The position numbers and the translations under genes are program-made. Shown here one piece after another: positions 8,743 through 17,633 of a DNA stretch of 64,000 nucleotides. This DNA comes from Mycobacterium syngnathidarum (GTDB lineage: Bacteria; Actinomycetota; Actinomycetes; Mycobacteriales; Mycobacteriaceae). Every line of letters starts with the position of its first letter. The stretch's first letter is position 1. The notes beneath the pieces are model-generated. The model was not told the origin of the DNA. It saw nothing but the letters and a program-made list of their open reading frames with translations, and did not search any database. The stretch is taken from positions 219,604 through 283,603 of the forward strand of contig NZ_MLCL01000024.1 in assembly GCF_001942625.1 (NCBI RefSeq), given 5' to 3'.

Positions 8743-9396
8743 ATGCGCCGACTGCTCGTTCTGCTGTGCGCGGGGGTGCTGGCCCTGGCATGCGCACCTA
8801 CCGCTGGCGCGGTCGACCCACCATGGTTCGCCTCCTCGGTCGGCAACGCGACCCAGGTGATTTCGGTTGTCGGCGTGGGTGGTTCGAAGGCCAAGATGGA
8901 TGTTTGGCAACGTGGCCCCGCTGGTTGGCAGCCGGTGGGCGCGGGGATCGACGCCAACGTCGGTGCAAACGGGATGGCGCCGCAAACCCATGACGGCGAA
9001 ATGAAAACGCCCATGGGCATTTTCACGCTCGACTTCGCCTTCGGCACTGCACCGAATCCCGGCGGTGGGCTTCAGTACGTCCAGGTCACGCCCGACCATT
9101 GGTGGGACGGCGACATGAAGAGCCCGACCTACAACACCATGCAGGTCTGCAAGAAGGCGCAGTGTCCGTTCAACACCGACCCGAGCAGCGGGACGGAGAA
9201 CCTGCACATCCCCCAGTACAAACACGCTGTGGTGATGGGCGTCAACAAGGCGCGGGTGCCGGGCAACGGTGGGGCGTTCTTCGTACACACCACCGACGGC
9301 GGACCGACAGCCGGCTGCGTCGCGATCGACGACGCCACCCTGGTGAAGATCATGCAGTGGCTACGGCCCGGCGCCGTGATCGCTGTCGCCAAATAG
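8743..9396 (+). CDS. Secreted L,D-transpeptidase-like protein (YkuD domain)
   Basis: A 217-residue exported protein with an N-terminal signal peptide (RRLLVLLCAGVLALACAPTAGA). The mature part has the YkuD catalytic signature: FFVHTTDGG with His near residue 182, followed by TAGCVAID with the nucleophile Cys near 192. An earlier segment, DGEMKTPMGIF, is also typical. L,D-transpeptidases form 3-3 cross-links in mycobacterial peptidoglycan, but this short Rv0309-like branch lacks the Ig-like domains of LdtMt2, so its activity is less certain. It is divergent from the PAP2/kinase gene and converges on the NTF2-like gene 4 bp away. Confidence 0.85.
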   Translation: MRRLLVLLCAGVLALACAPTAGAVDPPWFASSVGNATQVISVVGVGGSKAKMDVWQRGPAGWQPVGAGIDANVGANGMAPQTHDGEMKTPMGIFTLDFAFGTAPNPGGGLQYVQVTPDHWWDGDMKSPTYNTMQVCKKAQCPFNTDPSSGTENLHIPQYKHAVVMGVNKARVPGNGGAFFVHTTDGGPTAGCVAIDDATLVKIMQWLRPGAVIAVAK

Positions 9397-9399
9397 CCG

Positions 9400-9858
9400 T
9401 CAAATATTCAGGGCCGCACCGGGTTCCAGGTTGAAGTTGAGGCCCTCCAGCGACAGGGTGGCATCGTAGGTGCGGTCGTAGCCGGTGGCGCTGATTTTCC
9501 AGCCGTCGGCGGTACGGCGGTAGCGGTCGTGGTAGAACGCCGAGCCGAACAGCATGAAGTTCATGCTCGGCACGATCACCCGGTCCTGCAGGTACCAGGT
9601 GGCGGTGGCCTCGTCGCCGTCGACTTCGATCTCCGGGTGCGCGACGCGATGCTCGGTGATCACCTCCGGACCCAACGAGCTCTTCATGTACTCCACCAGA
9701 GAGTCGCGGTCGGTGAAGTGCAGCGTCTTACCCATGGACTGCCCGTAGTCACCGGCGATGTCCTCGGTGAGAGTGTCGGCGAACTCGTCCCAGTACTTGG
9801 TGTCCAGGGCACGCAGGTACCGGTACTTGACTCGTTCGATGTCGTCGATGTCACCCAT
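9400..9858 (-). CDS. Nuclear transport factor 2-like (SnoaL-like) protein
   Basis: A 152-residue protein with the SnoaL/NTF2-like cone-shaped fold. The N-terminal pattern DIERVKYRYLRALDTKYWDEFADTL is the usual first helix, followed by ITEHRVAHPEIEVDGDEATATWYLQD and the late YRRTADGWKISATGYDRTY. Members act as small-molecule isomerases, dehydratases or binding proteins. I use the second Met (9858); the first at 9867 is equally open. It faces the FAD/Rieske gene on the same strand and sits where Rv0310c lies in M. tuberculosis. The substrate is unknown. Confidence 0.75.
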   Translation of the reverse strand: MGDIDDIERVKYRYLRALDTKYWDEFADTLTEDIAGDYGQSMGKTLHFTDRDSLVEYMKSSLGPEVITEHRVAHPEIEVDGDEATATWYLQDRVIVPSMNFMLFGSAFYHDRYRRTADGWKISATGYDRTYDATLSLEGLNFNLEPGAALNI

Positions 9859-9897
9859 GCCCGACATTGGAGCACACCGGCCGCGGCGGGTGTGACG

Positions 9898-11400
9898 CTA
9901 TGCCGAACGCGTCAGGTCGCGCGTGGCCGGCCCCTCGATCAAGGTGCCGTCCGGAGCGAAGCGGGAGCCGTGCAGCGGACAGTCCCAGGACTTGTCGGCG
10001 TCGTTCCAGTTCACGATGCCGCCCAGATGGGGGCATACCGGCGAGACCGTGCGTTCCACTCCGTCGACCACGCTGTGTGCCTCCAGGTGCCACGGCGGCC
10101 CGGTCACGACGCCGCAGTCCTCGGACGCCGTGGCGCCCATCCGGGTCACCGGGGCGATCCAGCCCTTGGCGAGGTTGAATCCGACGGCCAGGTTGGCCTG
10201 TGCCGCAGTGGCGAGACCCGACAGTTCGTGCGGGCTCCAGCTCGCGAAGGCCTCCGCCCAGTCCATTCGACCGCCCAGGAGACGCCCGGCCAACGCCAGC
10301 GCCGCGGCCACCCCGTTCGTCATTCCCCATTTGTCGAAACCCGTTGCCACCAAGATCTCGTCGTGACCCGGAAGAATCGGGCCGACGTAGGGCAGGGCAT
10401 CGACCGGCGTGTAGTCCTGCGCCGACCAGAAGTGGGTTTGGACAGCGCCGGGCCAGTGCAGCTTGGCCCAGGAGGACAGTTCGTCGATGGATGCCGCCGG
10501 GTCGCTGCTCCGCCCCACGGGATGGCCGGCCCCGCCGACGATGAGCAGCTCGCCGTCGTCAGTGGGAACCGAACGTGTTGAGCGGGTAGGTGAATCGGCC
10601 GAGATGAACATCCCCCGGGTGATGTTGCCCGGTACCCGGAACGCCATGCAGTACGACCGGTGGGGAGTCACTCGGGCGAAAAAGCCGCCGCGGTCCAGGA
10701 TCGGAATGCCGGTGGCCAGCACGCACCGTGTTGCTCGGACTTCGGCCGTGTCGTCCGTGCTGGTCTGCACCTGGAGTTTGAGGCGAGCGCCGTCGTGGCT
10801 GACGTGTTGCACCCGCGCTCCTTCGACCAGCCGTGCTCCGCGCTCGTGAAGTTCGGCGATCAGGCTGTCCAGGAACGGCATCGGGTCGAATTGGGCTTGA
10901 TCGGCCAGTCGTACACCGCCGTGAAACGGGAAGGGCACGTCGGCCTCGTCGACCCACTCGGCAGCCAGTCCTGCGGACTGGCAGGCCTCCAGTTCGGCCT
11001 GGGCTTTGGCGACGCCACCTGCCGACTGCGCGTAGGTGTAGGCATCCTCACGCTGAAGGCTGATCTCGCGCTGTGCGCAGTAATCGATCAGCCACTGTTG
11101 GCCTTCCAGATTGCCCTGCGCGTACTGCCGGGCCACCTTCTGCGAATGCTTGCCCATGATCTCGGTCATCCGGTTGCCTTGCAGCAGGCTGATCTTCGCG
11201 GTGGTGTTGCCGGTCGCGCCGGCCCCCGCCGTGCGTGCCTCGAGGACCAGGACGTCCTGTCCGGCCCGGGCCAGCAGTACAGCGGTGACCAAGCCGGTGA
11301 TCCCGGCGCCGACCACGACGACGTCCGCGCTCCGCTCGACCTCGGTGAGAGTGGGCGCTATTCGGTGCTCGGGACGGTCGGCAAGCCAGAGGGATGTCAT
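9898..11400 (-). CDS. FAD-dependent oxidoreductase with C-terminal Rieske domain
   Basis: A 500-residue protein. The N-terminus is a DAO-type FAD domain with VVVVGAGITGLVTAVLLARAG and a glutamate ending the second strand (VLVLEAR). The C-terminal 100 residues form a Rieske [2Fe-2S] domain: CPHLG (C456, H458) and CPLHG (C474, H477) are the four ligands. Similar fusions occur in bacteria as putative glycine/amine oxidoreductases with no settled substrate. No Tat signal is evident. The gene is divergent from the first Hsp70-like gene across a 239-bp gap in which I see no clear promoter or operator. Confidence 0.85.
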   Translation of the reverse strand: MTSLWLADRPEHRIAPTLTEVERSADVVVVGAGITGLVTAVLLARAGQDVLVLEARTAGAGATGNTTAKISLLQGNRMTEIMGKHSQKVARQYAQGNLEGQQWLIDYCAQREISLQREDAYTYAQSAGGVAKAQAELEACQSAGLAAEWVDEADVPFPFHGGVRLADQAQFDPMPFLDSLIAELHERGARLVEGARVQHVSHDGARLKLQVQTSTDDTAEVRATRCVLATGIPILDRGGFFARVTPHRSYCMAFRVPGNITRGMFISADSPTRSTRSVPTDDGELLIVGGAGHPVGRSSDPAASIDELSSWAKLHWPGAVQTHFWSAQDYTPVDALPYVGPILPGHDEILVATGFDKWGMTNGVAAALALAGRLLGGRMDWAEAFASWSPHELSGLATAAQANLAVGFNLAKGWIAPVTRMGATASEDCGVVTGPPWHLEAHSVVDGVERTVSPVCPHLGGIVNWNDADKSWDCPLHGSRFAPDGTLIEGPATRDLTRSA

Positions 11401-11639
11401 GGTGGTCGCTGTACCCGTGCTCGGGGAAGCTAAACGCTCACCGAGTGGGCCGAGCAGTTGCCGCGACCGTCGGGCGTGCGTTGTCGACGGTGGTCATCAC
11501 GAACGCGGTGTCGGTTCCGCTGTTGCCCGGGCGCGGGTGCGCGAATACGCCGGGCATGGGTACCGGTGTTCGGGCACTGAGCCCCCTGCGGAGTGTCGGT
11601 GGGCCCCGGCGCCGCGCGGCGGCTATCGTGGCGGGCGTT

Positions 11640-13478
11640 ATGAGCGGCCCGTTGGGGTTGTCGATCGGGACCACCAACTTGGTTGCGGCGCGTGTCGGCA
11701 ATCAACCTGTCAGCCGGCGTTCGGTGCTGACCTTGTCGGCCGACCGGACGCCGCAGGTCGGCGTGCCTGTGTCCGGTTCCGGTGTCACCCTGAGCGGCTT
11801 CGTGGAGCGGGTCGGCGATCCGGTGCCGTTGGTGGCGCCCGACGGCGCCTCCTATTCCGCGGACACCCTGTTGGTCGAGGCGCTCGATGCAATGGTCGAG
11901 CTGGCCGGTGGCCCCTCGGATCAACTGGCCATCGCGGTGCCTGCGCATTGGGGAGCGCCTACGCTGCGTGCCCTGCGTAATGCCCTACGCACCAATCCCA
12001 GCTTCTCGCGCGACGGGCGGCCGCCGCGCCTGGTCCCCGATGCTGTCGCCTCTCTGGCCGCGTTACGTGCCAACCCGGGCCTGCCGCCCAACGGTGTGGT
12101 GGCACTGCTGGACTTCGGCGGTGGCGGTACCAGCATCACGCTCGCCGATGCCGCCGCGGCGTTCGAACCGATCGACGAGACCACCCGCTATCCCGATTTC
12201 TCCGGTGATCAGATCGACCAGGCGCTGCTGGCGTATGTGCTTGACGGCGTGGCCCAGGCCGGTGGCATCGATCCGGCAGGTACCGCGGCGGTCGGTTCGC
12301 TGGCCCGGCTGCGTGAGGAATGCCGTCAGGCCAAGGAACGGCTGTCAGCGGACACCGCGACCGATCTCGTGGTGGAACTGCCCGGCTATTCGGCCACCGT
12401 ACGGGTGACGCGCACCGAACTCGAGTCGTTGATCCAAGCTCCGCTGGACGGTGCGCTGGACGCGCTGGAAAAAATGTTGGAGCGCAACGGGATCAGTTGG
12501 CCGGCGGTGTCGGCAGTGGTGACCATAGGTGGCGGCGCCAGTATTCCTCTTGTCACCCAACGCCTTTCGGAGCACTCCCGGGCGGTGGTGGCGACGACGC
12601 CGCAGCCTGCACTGGACGCCGCGATCGGCGCCGCGCTGTCTGCCGCCTACCTCGCCGAGGCCGATGCGCAAACCGGGGTGGCGCCCACACTGGGTGCGGC
12701 GGCCGTGGTGCCTCCGGTCGAAATGCCTTCCAGCCCAGAGAGTTCCTCTACATTCCGCGCGTTGGCGTGGTCAGAAGATGACGCCGGCGACGACGTGGTG
12801 CCCTACACCGGTCCCGATCTGGTGGACTCCTACGGCAGCGAGACAGCTGCGCGGCCGGCTGTGCAGTATGTCCCGCCGACGGGCCCGATCGAACAGCCAC
12901 CCGCGGGCTGGCAGCGTTTGCCGCTGACGGTTTTCGCGGTGGCCGCGGCGCTGGTGGTCGTCGCGATCGGTGGCGTCACCTATGCGCTGACCAGTGCCAC
13001 GGGCACCGCACCGAGTTCAGAGGTCAAGCCACCGGAGCCCAAACCGCTGCCCCCGCAGGAAGTGGCACCGAGCCCGGTCGAAGCCCCGCCCCCGGCCCCG
13101 GCCGCACCGCCGCCCGCGCCTGAGCCGGTGACTCAGGCCCCGCCGCCGGTCACCGTGACCCAGGCGCCGCCCCCGCCGGTGACGGAGACGCACGTCGTCA
13201 CGCAGACGACCACGCCTCCGCCCGTCACCACGACGACGACAACCACCACAACGACCACCACCACCACGACGACGCCGCCGACAACCACCACCACGGTGCC
13301 GACCACGACCACCACCACGACGAACCCGATGACGACGACGTACGTCACCGTGCCGTTCGTCCCGGTACCGATTCCGATCCAGGTGCCGAACCGTGGCGAA
13401 ACGCAGCAGCCCTATCCGCAACAGCCGCAGTACCCGTACCAGCAGCAACCGCAATATCCGTACCAGCCTTACCCGTGA
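11640..13478 (+). CDS. Membrane-anchored Hsp70-like protein with Pro/Thr-rich tail (Rv0312-like)
   Basis: A 612-residue protein. Residues 1-370 form an Hsp70/actin-type ATPase domain: phosphate 1 LGLSIGTTNLVAA, phosphate 2 LLDFGGGGTSITL, a connecting region with RYPDFSGDQID, and the adenosine motif VVTIGGGASIPLVTQRLS. The Asp that usually precedes the phosphate-1 glycine (GIDLGTTN) is Ser here. There is no DnaK substrate-binding domain. Instead a single membrane helix lies at about residues 427-450, followed by a 160-residue tail rich in Pro and Thr, with a long Thr run and a Gln/Pro/Tyr end. It has two paralogues in this window. Position matches Rv0312. The tail is probably outside the membrane. 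Confidence 0.85.
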   Translation: MSGPLGLSIGTTNLVAARVGNQPVSRRSVLTLSADRTPQVGVPVSGSGVTLSGFVERVGDPVPLVAPDGASYSADTLLVEALDAMVELAGGPSDQLAIAVPAHWGAPTLRALRNALRTNPSFSRDGRPPRLVPDAVASLAALRANPGLPPNGVVALLDFGGGGTSITLADAAAAFEPIDETTRYPDFSGDQIDQALLAYVLDGVAQAGGIDPAGTAAVGSLARLREECRQAKERLSADTATDLVVELPGYSATVRVTRTELESLIQAPLDGALDALEKMLERNGISWPAVSAVVTIGGGASIPLVTQRLSEHSRAVVATTPQPALDAAIGAALSAAYLAEADAQTGVAPTLGAAAVVPPVEMPSSPESSSTFRALAWSEDDAGDDVVPYTGPDLVDSYGSETAARPAVQYVPPTGPIEQPPAGWQRLPLTVFAVAAALVVVAIGGVTYALTSATGTAPSSEVKPPEPKPLPPQEVAPSPVEAPPPAPAAPPPAPEPVTQAPPPVTVTQAPPPPVTETHVVTQTTTPPPVTTTTTTTTTTTTTTTTPPTTTTTVPTTTTTTTNPMTTTYVTVPFVPVPIPIQVPNRGETQQPYPQQPQYPYQQQPQYPYQPYP

Positions 13479-13527
13479 CGAACTGCGGCTGAGCGCGCTA
13501 CCTTTCGATCAACAATCGGGAGGCATC

Positions 13528-13971
13528 GTGAACCGCATCTATGCTGCCGCCGTCGGCGCCGTCGCATCCATGTGTTTGTCAGTCGCACCGGCCTTGGCAA
13601 CACCTGCCGAAGGCGACGTGGTGCGCACTGATCTCGGTCAGGGAACCACCACGGCGCCGATCTGGGTGGTGACCACAGGCCAGCCCACCACGCTGCATGT
13701 GCAGAGCCTGTTGCTCAAGCCTGGAGCCGACAGCGGTTGGCACAGCCACCCCGGGTGGGAACAATCGGTGCTCAACGAGGGTGCCGTGGTGGTGCAAACC
13801 GCGGCCAACTGCGCACCGGTGGAGTACGTCGCGGGCCAGGCGGTCGTGATTCCGGCCGGGGTGGCGCACCGGGTGTCGAACCAGGGCGCCGTCGATGCCG
13901 ATGTCGTGGTGACCTACACGCTGCCCGCCGACGCACCGGTGCGCGACGACGCTCCTGTTGCCTGTCCCTAG
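13528..13971 (+). CDS. Exported cupin-domain protein
   Basis: A 147-residue protein. The N-terminal residues are a signal peptide (AAAVGAVASMCLSVAPALATPA). The mature part is a single cupin barrel: WHSHPGWEQSVLNEGAVVV is the first metal motif (HxH...E) and PAGVAHRVSNQG the second (H). The GTG at 13528 follows a GGGAGG ribosome-binding site and gives a proper signal peptide. Cupins bind a metal and may be isomerases, dioxygenases or sugar-binding proteins; this one cannot be narrowed down. It starts 49 bp after the Hsp70-like gene on the same strand, so it may be in the same transcript. Confidence 0.8.
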   Translation: MNRIYAAAVGAVASMCLSVAPALATPAEGDVVRTDLGQGTTTAPIWVVTTGQPTTLHVQSLLLKPGADSGWHSHPGWEQSVLNEGAVVVQTAANCAPVEYVAGQAVVIPAGVAHRVSNQGAVDADVVVTYTLPADAPVRDDAPVACP

Positions 13972-14048
13972 CTGCGAAAACGCATCTCGCACCACGAAAC
14001 TTTGGGCAGGGTCGGAAATGTGGGTAAGAGTTCGGTTAAGGTTCTGCT

Positions 14049-14936
14049 GTGCCTGAGATGGATCGTCGCAGTGTGATGTTCATGATGGGTCTGGGGGTGG
14101 CAGCGGCTTCATTGCCTGCCGGGATGGCCAACGCCGACCCGGCAATTGGTGATAACCCGCCTGCGCCTGCCCCTGGAGCGCCCACTCCGCCTGCTGCCGC
14201 CGCGGCGCAGCCCAACTTCCTGTTCCAGGATGAGTTCAATGGTCCGGCCGGCGCTCCGCCCGACCCGACGTGGTGGCACCTGATCCCGGAGCGCGAGACC
14301 ATCAAGAACCCGGTCGAGTGGGACAAGCCGTTCAACATGGGCCGCTACGTCGCCGACACCCAGCACGCGTTCCAGGACGGCAAGGGCAACCTGGTGATCC
14401 GTGCGACGCGCGGACCGGGCACCACGGTGCAGGAGAAGTACGCCAGCGCCAAGGTCGTCGGGAACTGGCGTGGTGGCATCGGCACCACCTGGGAGGCCCG
14501 GGTCAAGCTCAACTGCCTCACCGACGGTGCCTGGCCGGCGTTCTGGCTCCTCAACGACAATCCCGTTCGCGGTGGCGAGGTCGACCTGGTCGAGTGGTAC
14601 GGCAACCGTGACTGGCCGTCGGGCACCACGGTGCACGCCCGGCTGGACGGCGAATCGTTCGCCACCAACCCGCACCCCATCGACAGCGCGTGGCATACCT
14701 GGCGGATGACGTGGAGCCCGCAGGGGATGTACTTCTGGAAGGACTATGCCCCGGGCATGGAACCTTTCTTCGAGGTCCCGGCAAACTCTTTGCAGGACTG
14801 GCCCTTCAACGATCCCGGCTACACGATGGTGCCGGTGTTCAACATTGCCGTCGGCGGCTCGGGCGGGCGTGACCCGAGTGGTGGCGACTACCCGGCCGAG
14901 ATGCTGGTCGACTGGATTCGCGTTTTCCAGGGCTGA
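14049..14936 (+). CDS. Tat-exported glycoside hydrolase family 16 protein (Rv0315-like)
   Basis: A 295-residue secreted beta-glucanase-like enzyme. The N-terminus is MDRRSVMFMMGLGVAAAS, a twin-arginine-like signal ending near ANADP. A short Pro/Ala linker follows, then the GH16 jelly roll. The catalytic signature is EVDLVE (nucleophile near E177, assisting D179, acid/base near E182). It hydrolyses or binds beta-1,3-linked glucan by family rule. The start is the GTG at 14049 or the ATG three codons later. Rv0315 of M. tuberculosis, which sits at the equivalent position, is of this family. A perfect hairpin follows the gene. Confidence 0.87.
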   Translation: MPEMDRRSVMFMMGLGVAAASLPAGMANADPAIGDNPPAPAPGAPTPPAAAAAQPNFLFQDEFNGPAGAPPDPTWWHLIPERETIKNPVEWDKPFNMGRYVADTQHAFQDGKGNLVIRATRGPGTTVQEKYASAKVVGNWRGGIGTTWEARVKLNCLTDGAWPAFWLLNDNPVRGGEVDLVEWYGNRDWPSGTTVHARLDGESFATNPHPIDSAWHTWRMTWSPQGMYFWKDYAPGMEPFFEVPANSLQDWPFNDPGYTMVPVFNIAVGGSGGRDPSGGDYPAEMLVDWIRVFQG

Positions 14937-14974
14937 GTTTTCTGGCGATCTTCCGCCCGCTCACGCCTGCTTTG

Positions 14975-15018
14975 TCACGCTGGAGTGGCGCTCGGCTTCG
15001 AGCGCCACTCCAGCGTGA
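14975..15018. terminator. Perfect 20-bp stem hairpin between convergent genes
   Basis: Positions 14975-14994 and 14999-15018 are exact reverse complements separated by the tetraloop GCTT. The arms begin TCACGCTGGAG and end CTCCAGCGTGA. No T-run follows. It lies between the convergent GH16 and alcohol dehydrogenase genes and could stop transcription from both sides. Confidence 0.7.
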
Positions 15019-15048
15019 TATTGGGCGCGGTGAGGGGACGCGACGGCG

Positions 15049-16062
15049 TCAGGGGGCTACCGCGATCCGCAGTTTGTCGGTGGGCGGTGGGCGCAGCGCC
15101 GCCTCGATTTGGGCGAGCGGCACCGGCGCCGTGACGAGCGCATCCCACGGATAACGCGCACGGGTGCGGTCGAGGAATTCCACCGCCTGGTGAAGATGCC
15201 GGGGTTCGTAGTTGTGCACACCGGTGATGGTCAACCAGTGCCGCACAACGGTTTCCGGGTCCACTGACAGGGGCGGCCCAGGAGTGACCGAGCCGGCCAG
15301 CACCAGGATGCCGCCGATGTCGAGACGGCCCAAGGCGTTCGCGACGGCAGTGCTGGATCCGGTGTAGTCGATGGTCACATCAACCGGACCATCGTCACAG
15401 CTTCGTCCGCCGAACCGTGCCGCGAGCGCCATCCGGTCGTCATTGCGGTCGACCACCTGAACATCTGCCCCGGCCGCGTCACATGCCGCGACTGCGGTGA
15501 GGCCGAGCATCCCTGCGCCGCCGATGAGTACACGTCGTCCCTTCAATTCACCGGCGGCCTCCAAGGTGGCCATGACCGTTGCCGTCGCACACGCGGCGGG
15601 TGCGGCAACCGTGTCGGGCAGCGTGTCGGGAACCGCGGCGATGGTGGTGCCGCGCGGCAGGACCACGTGTGCGGCATAGGAACCCGACAACGGCCAGTCT
15701 CCGTCGAAAGGTTCGTGGCCCACCTTGCGTACCGACAGGCATTTGGCGCTCAGCCCGGACCGGCAGCGGCTGCAGGTACCGCAGGTCACTGTCACCGACC
15801 AGATAACACGTTGTCCGACTTGGGCATCCGCCCCCGCGCCGACTGCGACGACGTTCCCGACGGCTTCGTGCCCGAGCACCGAGGGGCACGGCGCGGGCCG
15901 CCGTCTGCTGACGGTGTGCAGGTCGCTGCCGCAGACCGTGGCAAGTCGGACCCGCACCAGTACCTCACCGTCGCCGAGTAAGGGAACCGGAACTTCCCGC
16001 ACCTCGACGCCGGAGCCGGTCCACACCGCGGCCGCTGTCACACGAGGCGGGATCGGATCCAT
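15049..16062 (-). CDS. Zinc-type alcohol dehydrogenase, phosphonate-associated
   Basis: A 337-residue MDR-superfamily dehydrogenase. The catalytic zinc motif GHEAVGNVVAVGAGADAQVGQRV is present after CGSD. The structural zinc cysteines appear as CGTCSRCRSGLSAKC, and the NAD(P) loop as VLIGGAGMLGLTAVAACDAAGA. Gene order makes it a member of the group found beside phosphonate transporters. Its ATG at 16062 lies 25 bp inside the phnE gene, so it is the last gene of the phnDCE operon and translationally coupled. It could oxidise an alcohol released from a phosphonate or phosphate ester; this is inference from neighbourhood. Confidence 0.82.
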   Translation of the reverse strand: MDPIPPRVTAAAVWTGSGVEVREVPVPLLGDGEVLVRVRLATVCGSDLHTVSRRRPAPCPSVLGHEAVGNVVAVGAGADAQVGQRVIWSVTVTCGTCSRCRSGLSAKCLSVRKVGHEPFDGDWPLSGSYAAHVVLPRGTTIAAVPDTLPDTVAAPAACATATVMATLEAAGELKGRRVLIGGAGMLGLTAVAACDAAGADVQVVDRNDDRMALAARFGGRSCDDGPVDVTIDYTGSSTAVANALGRLDIGGILVLAGSVTPGPPLSVDPETVVRHWLTITGVHNYEPRHLHQAVEFLDRTRARYPWDALVTAPVPLAQIEAALRPPPTDKLRIAVAP

Positions 16063-17633
16063 CCTGACAACCTTTCGATGGCGTAGACGATGACGAAGAT
16101 GACGAGGACGATCGCGCCGGCGACATCGAAGTTCAGGGTGCGGATCGACTCGAACAGCAGGTAGCCGACACCGCCCGCGCCGACGATGCCCAAGATGGTC
16201 GAGGTACGCACATTCACGTCGAACAAGTACAGGCTGGACCCCACCATCGCCGGCATGGCTTGTGGAATCACCGCGGAGAACAACGTCTTCCACCAACCCC
16301 CACCCACCGAGTGAACGGCCTCCAGCGGTCCAGGGTCGATCTCCTCGACCGCGTCGGCCACGAGTTTGGCCAGGAATCCGATCGAGCCGATGGCCAATGC
16401 GCAGGTGCCGGCGATGGGGCCGAGCCCCAACGCCGCAACGAACACGACGGCCAGGATCAGCTCGGGCACCGCCCGCACCAGCAGGATCCAGCCGCGAGCG
16501 GCCCAGTAGACCGCCGGATGGGGAGTGACGTTGCGGGCGGCCAGGATCCCGACCGGAATCGACAGCACGACGCCGATCGCGGTCGACACCACACCGATAG
16601 CCACGGTTTGGCCTGCGGCCACGAACAATTCGCTGCCCAGTGCGGAGAAGTTGGGCGGGACCATCCGGGCGAACACCTCGATGGCCGGCCCCACCCAGGT
16701 CACCAGGGACATCGGGTTGATCTTCAACATCGCCAAGGCGAGCACGCAGCCCGCGATGAGTCCGCCGCCGAACACGAACCGCGCGATGCGCTCCCGGGCC
16801 GGGTTCGACTGCGCGGGATCCAGCAACATCCGGCGGATCACAATCGAAAGCAGCTCCATGGCGGCGATGATCACCAGGATGACACAGGCGATACCGAGTG
16901 CCCGCGGATAGATCAAGCCCCGCAACGCATCCTGCAACGCGAAGCCGATGCCTCCGGCGCCGACGAAGCCGAGCACCACCGACATGCGCAGGTTGATGTC
17001 GATGCGGTAGATGAACGTCGCGATCCACGACGGGACGGCCTGGGGGACGACGGCGTTGAGCATCTCGCGAAAGTAGCTCGCACCGGTGCTGCGCACCGCC
17101 TCCCGAGGACCAGGGTCGGTCTGCTCGATGGCATCGGCGAACACCTTGCCGAGCATCCCGATCGAATGCAGTGCCAGCGCGAGAATGCCCGGGAGAACAC
17201 CGATTCCGAGTGCACGGACGAACAGCACGGCGAACAGAAGATCGGGCATCGCCCGGCAGAACGTGATGATGGCACGGGCCACCGCCTGCACGGCCGGATG
17301 CGGTGTGGTGTTGCGGGCGGCCATAAACGCCAGCGGCACCGAGGCAATCGCAGCGAGCACCGTCCCCAGTACCGCCATCAACAGGGTCTCGACGGCCAGG
17401 CCGGCGATGCGTCCCGGGTCATCGAGCCGGGGCGGGACCATCCGTTCCAACAATGCGGCGACTTCGTCGAAACCGTTGAGCAGGGTGGCCGGGGCGAAGT
17501 CGATGGACCAGGCCGCGACGATGGTGGCCACTACCGCGGCGACCGTGACCAGGTGCAGCAGGCCGGGCAGGGGCCTGTGGTCGGTTGGGGGAGAGGCCGA
17601 GGGCGTGGGCCGTTCGGTGAGATCGGTGCTCAC
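16038..17633 (-). CDS. phnE: Phosphonate/phosphate ABC transporter permease, internally duplicated PhnE
   Basis: A 531-residue inner-membrane permease in which two PhnE units are fused. The two halves are clearly related: both contain PPxxxxxLGxE/VETLL-like starts, MAARNTTPHPAV versus LAARNVTPHPAV, IxxTDPGPREAV versus IDPGPLEAV, and VPQAVPSWIA versus IPQAMPAMVG. Each half has the EAA-type loop that contacts the ATPase. Most PhnE proteins are about 270 residues and dimerise, so this fusion carries both subunits in one chain. Its ATG overlaps the phnC stop by 4 bp. In M. smegmatis the Phn system is reported as a high-affinity phosphate importer. Confidence 0.9.
   Translation of the reverse strand: MSTDLTERPTPSASPPTDHRPLPGLLHLVTVAAVVATIVAAWSIDFAPATLLNGFDEVAALLERMVPPRLDDPGRIAGLAVETLLMAVLGTVLAAIASVPLAFMAARNTTPHPAVQAVARAIITFCRAMPDLLFAVLFVRALGIGVLPGILALALHSIGMLGKVFADAIEQTDPGPREAVRSTGASYFREMLNAVVPQAVPSWIATFIYRIDINLRMSVVLGFVGAGGIGFALQDALRGLIYPRALGIACVILVIIAAMELLSIVIRRMLLDPAQSNPARERIARFVFGGGLIAGCVLALAMLKINPMSLVTWVGPAIEVFARMVPPNFSALGSELFVAAGQTVAIGVVSTAIGVVLSIPVGILAARNVTPHPAVYWAARGWILLVRAVPELILAVVFVAALGLGPIAGTCALAIGSIGFLAKLVADAVEEIDPGPLEAVHSVGGGWWKTLFSAVIPQAMPAMVGSSLYLFDVNVRTSTILGIVGAGGVGYLLFESIRTLNFDVAGAIVLVIFVIVYAIERLSGWIRSRLV

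Noticed and set aside
13133..13348. Val-rich minus-strand frame opposite the Thr run
   Set aside because: It is the complement of the ACC/ACG threonine repeat in the Hsp70-like tail, not a membrane protein.
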